In this document: piece by piece, positions 43,303-51,000 of the stretch | How the letters are laid out: the number at the start of each line of letters is the position of its first letter | Numbering within the stretch: position 1 is the stretch's first letter | Source of the DNA: Eubacterium ramulus ATCC 29099 | GTDB lineage: Bacteria; Bacillota; Clostridia; Lachnospirales; Lachnospiraceae | Assembly: GCF_000469345.1 (NCBI RefSeq) | Contig: NZ_KI271077.1 | Coordinates: 1-64,000 of the forward strand | Length of the DNA stretch: 64,000 nucleotides | Direction: 5' to 3' | Made by a program: the position numbers and the translations under genes | Notes under the pieces: generated by a model | What the model was told of the DNA's origin: nothing | Databases searched by the model: none | Seen by the model: only the letters and a program-made list of their open reading frames with translations

Positions 43303-44100
43303 ATGTCACTTGTTTTACCAAGAGAAGAGGAAGTTGAGAAAATGTTTTCACGCATTCTGGCATCCAGGGATGCATGTGAACGTCTCAGTGAGACATTTTA
43401 TAACCATCTGTGTGATGATAATCGTTTTATAGATTCTGATCCGGGACATTTTGCAGAAGTTATGTTAAAAGCATATGAAAATGGTGATGTCAGTGCGGTT
43501 CTGCTGGAATTGTGTAATCGCAGCATGTTTGATCTGCTGAAGGAAGCTTATCTGATTCCAAAGAGATTTCATGGAAAAACAGGGGAAAATCCGGTTCTGT
43601 TGACAGATATCAATGGAAAAGTATTGAATACAAAGCAATCCGTTGTTTCCAGACATGAATATAAGAAATTTCTGGAAATCTATCAGGCGCATGTGGCAGC
43701 TCCACGTTCGAAACTATATCTGGCAGACGGATATGATATGGTCAGGTACTATACGGAACATATGAATATCGAGGAAAAAAAGGAAAAAAGGGAACGGGGT
43801 ATCCTGATTTTATATGCTATGCCAGATACGAAAAAATTACATCTTTCCGAGGCTCAGGCTTATGATGTGGTCTGGAATACTTTTCAGGAGATTCAGAAAG
43901 CAGCGTATTCTGCAATTGTTTATTATGGACAGGAAACCGGAAGTAAGGCGGGAAAATCTTTTGATGAACTTGGGGTACTGTTACCTATCCATCAGTTTGA
44001 AAACAGAATGCTTCAGCATTTAAGTATGATCGACGGACTTGTGCTGTCTTGCAGAGAACAGATGATACGGGTAGCTGGTGCGGACAGTCTGGATTTGTAA
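43303..44100 (+). CDS. Conserved hypothetical protein upstream of ThrE-type exporter
   Basis: 265 residues, soluble, no signal peptide or membrane helix. It opens LPREEEVEKMFSRILASRDACERLSETFYNHLCDDNRF and is largely alpha-helical with a central strand region (NPVLLTDINGKVLNTK) and RGILILYAMPDTKKLHLSE. I do not recognise a family. RBS AGGAGATG before ATG 43303. It is followed closely by the exporter gene and shares the divergent LysR promoter region, so it may be an accessory or sensor for that transport system. Confidence 0.75.
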   Translation: MSLVLPREEEVEKMFSRILASRDACERLSETFYNHLCDDNRFIDSDPGHFAEVMLKAYENGDVSAVLLELCNRSMFDLLKEAYLIPKRFHGKTGENPVLLTDINGKVLNTKQSVVSRHEYKKFLEIYQAHVAAPRSKLYLADGYDMVRYYTEHMNIEEKKEKRERGILILYAMPDTKKLHLSEAQAYDVVWNTFQEIQKAAYSAIVYYGQETGSKAGKSFDELGVLLPIHQFENRMLQHLSMIDGLVLSCREQMIRVAGADSLDL

Positions 44101-44169
44101 TCAGATAACAGTGTTTTACTTCTATAAGTGGTGAGTAATAACAAATTTATCTCAGTGGGAGTGCATTGT

Positions 44170-45510
44170 ATGTGGACATTCAATGATCAGAGTATTGTAA
44201 AAAAGAATCATATGGATATTTTATGGCACAAATATGCGGATAAATCCGAAGAAAAAACGATTGTCGACGCTGACCTTCCGGCTAAGGCATCTGTCGTTGG
44301 GAGAGTTGGACTTATGATGTTGTCATGTGGGACAGGTGCCTGGCGTGTGCGCAGTTCCATGAATGAGCTGTCGGCTTTGCTGGATATGACATGTACCGTG
44401 GATATCGGACTGATGTCAATCAATTATACCTGTTTTGATGGAAATGATGCATTCAGTCAGTCGTTATGCCTGACGAATACGGGGGTAAATACATCGAAAC
44501 TGAACCGCTTGGAAAAGTTTGTGATGCATTTTAAAGAACGGGAAATTACAAAAAGCTGTGAAGAAATACATACGATACTTGATAAGATAGAAGAAATACA
44601 TGGATTGTATTCACCTGTTACACTGGCAGTCGCAGCAGCATTGGCCTGTGCCTGTTTTACATTTCTGCTTGGCGGTGGCCCCATTGAGATGCTGTGTGCT
44701 TTTGCCGGTGCAGGAATTGGCAATTATATCCGGTGTAAGCTTTCGAAACATCATTATACGCTGTTTTTGTGCATTATTGTGTCAATATCAGCAGCATGTC
44801 TTTCTTATTCTGTTATGCTGAAATTACTGGAGATCTGCTTTGCTGTAAAAGTGGAGCACGAGGCAGGATATATCTGTGCCATGCTTTTTATCATACCGGG
44901 ATTCCCTTTTATTACCAGTGGGATTGATCTGGCAAAACTGGATTTGCGATCCGGAATGGAACGGATGATGTATTCCGTTATTATTATATCGGTTGCGACT
45001 ATGACAGCCTGGGTTCTGGCGATGGTACTGGGGTTAAAACCGCTGTCATTTACTACGATGAGCCTTGGACTCTGGCAGTGGATTGTGTTGCGTATCTGCG
45101 CAAGCTTTGGCGGTGTATTCGGATTTTCTGTTATGTTCAACAGTCCATGGAAACTTGCTGTTGCGGCTGGAATAATAGGAGCTGTATCTAATACGCTGCG
45201 ACTGGAAATGCTGGATATCACTTCTGTCCCGGCGCCGGTGGCTGCATTTGCCGGGGCAGTTGCTGCAGGAGTTCTGGCGTCTGTGTTGAAAAGAATGGTT
45301 GGATATCCAAGAATTTCCATTACGGTTCCATCGATTGTAATCATGGTTCCGGGACTGTATCTGTATAAAGCAGTTTATAATCTGGGAAACATGGATCTGT
45401 CAGCAGCCTCTTCCTGGTTTGCATCAGCTCTTCTGATTATTTTTGCGTTACCGTTAGGGTTGATATTTGCCAGAATTCTTACAGATAAAACATTTCGTTA
45501 TTGTACCTGA
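44170..45510 (+). CDS. Threonine/serine exporter ThrE family protein
   Basis: 446 residues from ATG 44170 (GGGAG eight bases upstream; GTG 44128 would add 14). Soluble N-terminal half with VGRVGLMMLSCGTGAWRVRSSMNELSALLDM, the ThrE pattern, then about ten membrane helices in two groups, with FLLGGGPIEMLCAFAGAGIGNYI and the second-half ThrE_2-like SVPAPVAAFAGAVAAGVLA and ITVPSIVIMVPGLYLYKAV. Exports threonine, serine or related small molecules using the proton gradient in characterised members; substrate here is inferred. Both ThrE halves are present in one polypeptide. Confidence 0.85.
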   Translation: MWTFNDQSIVKKNHMDILWHKYADKSEEKTIVDADLPAKASVVGRVGLMMLSCGTGAWRVRSSMNELSALLDMTCTVDIGLMSINYTCFDGNDAFSQSLCLTNTGVNTSKLNRLEKFVMHFKEREITKSCEEIHTILDKIEEIHGLYSPVTLAVAAALACACFTFLLGGGPIEMLCAFAGAGIGNYIRCKLSKHHYTLFLCIIVSISAACLSYSVMLKLLEICFAVKVEHEAGYICAMLFIIPGFPFITSGIDLAKLDLRSGMERMMYSVIIISVATMTAWVLAMVLGLKPLSFTTMSLGLWQWIVLRICASFGGVFGFSVMFNSPWKLAVAAGIIGAVSNTLRLEMLDITSVPAPVAAFAGAVAAGVLASVLKRMVGYPRISITVPSIVIMVPGLYLYKAVYNLGNMDLSAASSWFASALLIIFALPLGLIFARILTDKTFRYCT

Positions 45511-45562
45511 TGATTTTGGTTGGGGAAACATTTCGTTATGGTACCTGATGATTTGGATTAGG
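45488..45562 (+). repeat. Two-copy tandem duplication at the end of the exporter gene
   Basis: AAACATTTCGTTAT-TGTACCTGATGATTTTGG (from 45488) is repeated from 45526 with few changes; unit 37-38 bases. The first copy contains the exporter's stop codon, the second supplies the leader of the next gene. Confidence 0.75.
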
Positions 45563-45569
45563 AGGAAAC

Positions 45570-46250
45570 ATGAAAAAATTACGGATGCATTATTGTTCGA
45601 AAAAGCAAATGTCGGAATCGTTTCTGACAGCAGCTTTTCTTTCCGTGTCCGGTGGTTTGCAGGATATGTATACTTATATTTCAAGAGGACATGTATTTGC
45701 AAATGCACAAACCGGTAATATTGTGCTGCTCAGCCAGCATATTTTTGCGGGAAACTGGGCAGATGTTATGCGATATCTGATGCCGGTACTGTCTTTTATG
45801 TTTGGTGTTGCGGCGGCAACTGAAATTCGTCAGCATTTTCAGAATATAGGCCGAATTCACTGGAGGCAGATTGTCATACTGATAGAAATGAGCATGTTAT
45901 TTCTGGTTGGATTTTTACCGGGGAAAATGGATCTGGTGGCAAATGCTTTCGTCTCATTTTCCTGTGCCATGCAGGTACAGACGTTTCGTAAAGTTGATAG
46001 TTATGCATTTGCAAGCACCATGTGTATTGGAAATATCCGCAGCGGAATGGAAGCACTCTGTGCCTATCGTCAGTCACATAATCGCCAGATTCTGTACAAA
46101 GCTTTTCATTATTTTGGAATCATTATTTTATTTGCATTTGGAGCAGGTATTGGCAGTATTCTGATTCCAGTTTTTAACCTGCAAACAATCTGGTTTTCCA
46201 GTTTTTTACTGATGGTTGGATTTTTCCTGATGTTTATTCAGGAAAAATAG
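45570..46250 (+). CDS. DUF1275 (YoaK) family membrane protein
   Basis: 226 residues, six membrane helices. The family pattern FLSVSGGLQDMYTYISRGHVFANAQTGNIVLL is near the start, and QVQTFRKVDSYAFASTMCIGNIRSG is in the middle. Function unknown; sometimes considered a transporter. RBS TAGGAGGAAAC before ATG 45570, 59 bases after the exporter gene, so cotranscription is likely. Confidence 0.85.
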   Translation: MKKLRMHYCSKKQMSESFLTAAFLSVSGGLQDMYTYISRGHVFANAQTGNIVLLSQHIFAGNWADVMRYLMPVLSFMFGVAAATEIRQHFQNIGRIHWRQIVILIEMSMLFLVGFLPGKMDLVANAFVSFSCAMQVQTFRKVDSYAFASTMCIGNIRSGMEALCAYRQSHNRQILYKAFHYFGIIILFAFGAGIGSILIPVFNLQTIWFSSFLLMVGFFLMFIQEK

Positions 46251-46338
46251 CCAAAAACGTAGAATATAGTGACGAAATATGTGAAAAAATCATAAAGTGA
46301 TGGAAATGTGCTGCAAAATATCGTATACTTGGAAAAGT

Positions 46339-46425
46339 ATGAATCAGAATAAGATTTGGCTGAAAAAATACAGGCAGATCCTTTTCAATCTGGAGAATGA
46401 GGATCTGGGCAAAGCCAAAAACTGA
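46339..46425 (+). other. Structured element or 28-residue ORF upstream of the PPIase
   Basis: Nested arms pair in order: ATCAG (about 46342) with CTGAT (about 46422), TTTGGCT with AGCCAAA, and CAGATCC with GGATCTG, giving a long imperfect hairpin. The same bases can be read from ATG 46339 to TGA 46425 as MNQNKIWLKKYRQILFNLEN and eight more residues, with GGAAAAG before the ATG. I cannot tell whether it is an RNA structure, a small protein gene or both. Confidence 0.4.
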
Positions 46426-46491
46426 TCAGAAAAAACGTACATTCAAAGTCAAAAATGATTTTGAAAAATGAAAATACTTTTGGAGGAAGCG

Positions 46492-47451
46492 ATGAGCGAG
46501 AAAAAAATTCAGGTTACTCTTGGAAATTATAAAGGAGTAGAGGTAAAAAAAGCAGAGATTATCATTACGGAGGAAGAAGTAAAAGCAGAACTGGAGCGTG
46601 CAAGACAGTATGCGGTAACGACTCAGGACAAAGACGGTGCAGCAGAACTTGGTGACGAGGCAGTCATCGATTTTGTCGGATATATTGACGGAGAGGCATT
46701 TGCAGGCGGAGACGGAACAGATTTCCCATTAAAACTTGGTTCCAATACGTTCATTCCGGGATTTGAAGATCAGTTAGTTGGAGCAAAAAAAGATGATAAC
46801 GTAGATGTGGTTGTTACATTCCCGGAAGATTATCATGCAGCAGAGTTTGCAGGAAAAGAAGCTACATTCAAAGTTACGGTAAAAGGTGTCCGCAGCAGTT
46901 TCCTTCCGGAACTTTCCGATGAAGTAGTTCAGAAAATCTCCCAGTGCAAGACCGTTGCAGAGTTTGAGGAGTTTGTAAGAAAATCCATCCATGATTTCAA
47001 ACAGAATCAGGCAGATATGGAGAAAGAAAACAAAGTTCTGGAGCAGATCGTAGAGGCTTCTGAAATCGAAGTTCCACAGGAATTCATCGATGAGCGCAAA
47101 GAGCAGCTCAAAAATAACCTTCTTGCACAGCTTCGCAATGCAGGAAACACATTTGAGCAGTATCTGCAGTACAACGGATTAACAGAAGAACTGTTTGAGG
47201 AGTACGCAGCAAAAGATGCACTTTCTATGTTAAAAGGTCAGGCAGTGTTACAGGAAATCGCAAAAGCAGAGGGATTTTCCTATACAGATGAAGATGTCGA
47301 TCAGACAATCGCTGCAATGGCAATGTCTTATCAGATGCCGGCAGAGCAGCTGCGTGAGATGATGGGCGAGCGTGGAGTAGCTATGGTTGCTGAGGATATC
47401 CTTTCTAAACAGGCACTTGAGTTTATCGTAAAAGAGGCTGTTGAGGCATAA
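46492..47451 (+). CDS. Trigger-factor-like peptidyl-prolyl isomerase lacking the ribosome-binding domain
   Basis: 319 residues from ATG 46492 (TTGGAGGAAGCG). The FKBP-type domain is near residues 55-145 (DEAVIDFVGYIDGEAFAGGDG, LGSNTFIPGFEDQLVGAKKDD, FPEDYHAAEFAGKEATFKV), followed by the long helical trigger factor C-terminal region (FVRKSIHDFKQNQADMEKENKVLEQIVEASEIEVPQEFID, then DVDQTIAAMAMSYQMPAEQLREMM). The N-terminal ribosome-docking domain with its GFRxGxxP signature is missing; only about 40 residues precede the FKBP part. Such paralogues are seen in Lachnospiraceae beside a normal tig elsewhere. It probably acts as a free chaperone. Confidence 0.85.
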   Translation: MSEKKIQVTLGNYKGVEVKKAEIIITEEEVKAELERARQYAVTTQDKDGAAELGDEAVIDFVGYIDGEAFAGGDGTDFPLKLGSNTFIPGFEDQLVGAKKDDNVDVVVTFPEDYHAAEFAGKEATFKVTVKGVRSSFLPELSDEVVQKISQCKTVAEFEEFVRKSIHDFKQNQADMEKENKVLEQIVEASEIEVPQEFIDERKEQLKNNLLAQLRNAGNTFEQYLQYNGLTEELFEEYAAKDALSMLKGQAVLQEIAKAEGFSYTDEDVDQTIAAMAMSYQMPAEQLREMMGERGVAMVAEDILSKQALEFIVKEAVEA

Positions 47452-47514
47452 TAATACGGATAAATCAAGAATTGTGAGAACAGAATCGATAGCAGCAAAT
47501 ATACGATATTTGCA

Positions 47515-47556
47515 AAATAAAGAGATATATCATGAAAATGGTGTATCTCTTTATTT
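47515..47556 (+). terminator. Terminator after the PPIase gene
   Basis: AAATAAAGAGATA (47515-47527) pairs with TATCTCTTTATTT (47544-47556). Confidence 0.82.
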
Positions 47557-47622
47557 CATATCTGCCGATTTTGTGATAAGATAGAAAGGATGAAAATCAG
47601 AGGGAAGAAATGCGAGGTTAAT

Positions 47623-48459
47623 ATGAAAGATCTGATTATCGTTCGTGGCGGTGGGGATATTGCAACCGGAACGATTTATAAATTGAAAAAATGTGGTTTT
47701 TCGGTATTGATACTGGAAATCGCACATCCATCTGCAATCCGCAGAAATGTGGCATTCAGTGAGGCAGTATATGAAGACCATTCCAAAGTAGAGGATATGG
47801 AGTGTTTTCTGGCGAAGGATGAAGATGAAGCGGAGCGTTTTCTGAAAGACGATAAGCTGACAATGCTCATTGATCCGAAAGGAAATTGTCTGAAACGCTT
47901 CAAGCCGATGGCAGTGGTAGATGCGATTCTTGCCAAAAAGAATCTTGGAACCACACGCGATATGGCACCGATCACGATTGCGCTTGGACCGGGATTTACA
48001 GCAGGTCAGGATTGTGATGCTGTTGTTGAAACCATGCGTGGTCATAAACTTGGCAGAGTCATTTATGAAGGGAAAGCCATTGCAAACACTGGTGTTCCGG
48101 GAATAATTGGCGGCTATGCGGCAGAACGCGTCATTCATGCTCCGGTGGATGGAATTTTGCACAACATTGCAAAAATTACGGATATTGTTGAGGAAGGACA
48201 GCCGATCGCATGGATTGAAGGCGCGGACGGAATGCGGGCAGAAGTTCCGGCAAGTCTGTCCGGTTTACTCCGTGGACTGATCCGGGAAGGATATCCGGTT
48301 ACCAAAGGCTTTAAGATGGCAGATATTGATCCACGACTGAACGAATACGAGAATTGTTTTACGATTTCGGATAAAGCAAGATGTATTGCAGGTGGTGTCG
48401 TGGAAGCATATTTTGTATTAAAGCAGCAATTAGAAAAAGGTGATGCACAATGTATGTAA
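47623..48459 (+). CDS. yqeB: Selenium-dependent molybdenum hydroxylase system protein YqeB
   Basis: 278 residues from ATG 47623 (GCGAGG upstream). EF2563 family: DLIIVRGGGDIATGTIYKLKKCGF at the start, HPSAIRRNVAFSEAVY, LGPGFTAGQDCDAVVETMRGHKLGRVIYEG and the C-terminal GYPVTKGFKMADIDPR. YqeB is a marker of selenium-dependent (labile selenium) molybdenum hydroxylases such as purine hydroxylase or nicotinate dehydrogenase and is thought to help build the cofactor. It overlaps yqeC by ten bases. No hydroxylase subunits are in this window. Confidence 0.9.
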   Translation: MKDLIIVRGGGDIATGTIYKLKKCGFSVLILEIAHPSAIRRNVAFSEAVYEDHSKVEDMECFLAKDEDEAERFLKDDKLTMLIDPKGNCLKRFKPMAVVDAILAKKNLGTTRDMAPITIALGPGFTAGQDCDAVVETMRGHKLGRVIYEGKAIANTGVPGIIGGYAAERVIHAPVDGILHNIAKITDIVEEGQPIAWIEGADGMRAEVPASLSGLLRGLIREGYPVTKGFKMADIDPRLNEYENCFTISDKARCIAGGVVEAYFVLKQQLEKGDAQCM

Positions 48460-49055
48460 TTGCAATTGTGGGCGCCGGCGGCAAGACAAGCCGGATCAAA
48501 AATCTTACAAGAGAATATGTGCAGCAGGGAAAAAGCGTTCTGGTCACAACGACGACTCATATGGGGCTGGAACCGGACATGGTTTTATTCGAAAATCTGG
48601 AAGATATCAGACAGCAGTTGGAAAAACAGCATGTTTGTATCTGTGGAAGTCCGGTGAAAGAAAGGAAAATTGCATCACTGCCAGAAGAAATTTATAAGCA
48701 GGCCTGTGAGCTTGCAGATATTGTATTGGTAGAGGCAGACGGATCAAAGCATATGCCGGTTAAATTTCCGGCCGCACATGAACCGGTGATCCCGGAAAAC
48801 GTAAATGAGATCCAGGTGGTCATGGGCTTGCATGCCATCGGACATCCCTTTTGTGAGGTGAGCCATCGACTGGAACTGGTAAAACAGTGTCTGGATGTTT
48901 CAGATACGGATCTTGTGACAAAAGCACACCTTGAAAAATTGTATCTGGAAGGCTATCAGAAGCCATTACAGGAAAAATACCCAAATGCAAAAATCGGATT
49001 TTTCCCGGCAGACCACAGTCATTTCTTTGATTTGGAACCGTTGAAATTTTACTAA
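48450..49055 (+). CDS. yqeC: Selenium cofactor biosynthesis protein YqeC
   Basis: 201 residues starting at ATG 48450 inside the end of yqeB. P-loop NTPase: AIVGAGGKTSRIKNLTREY is the Walker A region, then TTTTHMGLEP, and IVLVEADGSKHMPVKFPAAHEPVIP is the YqeC signature. Acts with YqeB in the maturation of selenium-dependent molybdenum enzymes. In the same operon; no terminator between them. Confidence 0.9.
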   Translation: MYVIAIVGAGGKTSRIKNLTREYVQQGKSVLVTTTTHMGLEPDMVLFENLEDIRQQLEKQHVCICGSPVKERKIASLPEEIYKQACELADIVLVEADGSKHMPVKFPAAHEPVIPENVNEIQVVMGLHAIGHPFCEVSHRLELVKQCLDVSDTDLVTKAHLEKLYLEGYQKPLQEKYPNAKIGFFPADHSHFFDLEPLKFY

Positions 49056-49205
49056 ATGACGTTTCTGACGTGAGAGGATTGCGAATATCCATTTGACGTC
49101 AAAAGTATCAACATTCTAATAGCGCTAATATCTCATAAAAATCTGTTCAACCAGATCGCTATGAGTATAAGATAAAAATTATAAGTAACATGGAGGATAG
49201 ATGAT

Positions 49206-50999
49206 ATGACAATTCAGGAAAAACTTGCAATTTTGCGAGAAAAAATGAAAGAAAACAACATGGATATCTACATGATTCCAACCGCAGATTTTCACCAGTC
49301 AGAGTATGTTGGTGAATACTTCAAAGCACGTTCTTATATGAGCGGCTTTACAGGATCTGCCGGAACATTAGTAGTGACATTGACAGAGGCAGGTCTGTGG
49401 ACTGACGGACGTTATTTCATTCAGGCGGAGCAGCAGCTTGCAGGCAGCACCATTACATTATACCGTATGTCTGAGGAAGGTGTACCGACAGTAAAAGAGT
49501 TTGTAGAGGATAAACTTCCACAGGGCGGCGTGATCGGTTTTGATGGAAGAGTACTTTCCAGTGCCGATGGAGCAGCATATGCGAAAATCGCCGAAAAAAA
49601 ACAGGGCAGCCTGTCCGTTGCAAAAGATCTGGTAAATGAGATCTGGACAGACAGACCACAGCTTCCGACAGAGAAAGTATGGATTTTAACCGATGAATAC
49701 AGCGGAGAGACCACAGCCTCCAAATTAGGAAGAATCCGTGAAGTAATGAAAGAGAAAGGTGCACAGGTACATCTGATCAGCTCTCTGTATGATATTGCAT
49801 GGATTTTAAACCTGCGTGGAAACGACATTTCCCATGTGCCGGTATTTTTATCTTTTCTGATGATCGAGGAAGATGCCTGCACACTGTTTATCCATGCAGA
49901 GACATTGACGGATGAAGTACGAGCTTATCTGGCAGACAATGACATTACTGTTTGTGCTTATGATGAGATATACGATGCAGCAGCAAAACTTGCAGCAGAC
50001 AAAGTAATGCTGATGGACGAACATACCATCAATTATCGTATCCGTATGGCATTCCCGGAAGGATTAAAAGTTGTAGATGACCTGAATCCATCCGAGCGTA
50101 TGAAAGCCATCAAAAATGCAACAGAGTTAAAAAATACAAGAATCGCACACTTAAAAGATGGTGTGGCTGTAACCAAATTTATGTACTGGTTAAAGACACA
50201 TGTCGGAAAAGAATATATCACAGAGTATACTGCAGGAAAATATCTGGACAGCTTGCGTGCCGAGCAGGAGAATTTCCTGGACCTGAGTTTTGACAATATC
50301 AGTGCTTATGGCGCAAATGCAGCTATGATGCACTATTCTGCAAAAGAAGAGACAGCAGCAGAGTTAAAACCGGAAGGATTTTTACTGGTAGATTCCGGCG
50401 GACATTACTACGAGGGAACGACAGATATTACAAGAACCTTTGTGCTTGGACCTCTGACTGACAAACAGAAGCTGCATTTTACAACGGTTTGCAGATCTAA
50501 TCTAAACCTTGCAAATGCAAAATTCCTGTATGGATGCAGCGGATTAAATTTAGACATTTTAAGTCGTGGACCATTATGGGAGATGGGGATTGATTATAAA
50601 TGCGGAACCGGACATGGTGTCGGACATATCCTGAATGTACATGAGGGACCGAACGGCTTCCGTTGGAGAGTCGTTGCAGAGCGTAATGACAGCGGCAGAC
50701 TGGAAGAAGGTATGATCACTACGGACGAACCGGGTGTATATCTGGAAGGTGAGTACGGCATCCGTACCGAGAATGAGCTGATCTGTGTGAAAGCAGAGAA
50801 AAACGAATATGGTCAGTTCATGCAGTTTGAAAATATTACTTACGCTCCGATTGATCTGGACGGAATCGATCCGGATGAGATGACCTGCCGTGAGAAAAAA
50901 ATGCTGAATGCATATCATAAAATGGTATGGGAAAAAATATCTCCGTATCTGAATGATGATGAGCGTGAATGGCTCAAAGAGTACACAAGGGAGATTTAG
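49206..50999 (+). CDS. Xaa-Pro aminopeptidase (M24B)
   Basis: 597 residues: two creatinase-like N-terminal domains (MIPTADFHQSEYVGEYFKARSYMSGFTGSAGTL; WILNLRGNDISHVPV) and the C-terminal pita-bread metallopeptidase with the metal ligands in LLVDSGGHYYEGTTDITRTF (two Asp), GTGHGVGHILNVHEGP (His) and TTDEPGVYLEGEYGIRTENE (Glu). Removes N-terminal residues before proline. RBS GGAGGATAG. It ends one base before polA and is likely cotranscribed with it. Confidence 0.94.
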   Translation: MTIQEKLAILREKMKENNMDIYMIPTADFHQSEYVGEYFKARSYMSGFTGSAGTLVVTLTEAGLWTDGRYFIQAEQQLAGSTITLYRMSEEGVPTVKEFVEDKLPQGGVIGFDGRVLSSADGAAYAKIAEKKQGSLSVAKDLVNEIWTDRPQLPTEKVWILTDEYSGETTASKLGRIREVMKEKGAQVHLISSLYDIAWILNLRGNDISHVPVFLSFLMIEEDACTLFIHAETLTDEVRAYLADNDITVCAYDEIYDAAAKLAADKVMLMDEHTINYRIRMAFPEGLKVVDDLNPSERMKAIKNATELKNTRIAHLKDGVAVTKFMYWLKTHVGKEYITEYTAGKYLDSLRAEQENFLDLSFDNISAYGANAAMMHYSAKEETAAELKPEGFLLVDSGGHYYEGTTDITRTFVLGPLTDKQKLHFTTVCRSNLNLANAKFLYGCSGLNLDILSRGPLWEMGIDYKCGTGHGVGHILNVHEGPNGFRWRVVAERNDSGRLEEGMITTDEPGVYLEGEYGIRTENELICVKAEKNEYGQFMQFENITYAPIDLDGIDPDEMTCREKKMLNAYHKMVWEKISPYLNDDEREWLKEYTREI

Positions 51000-51000
51000 T

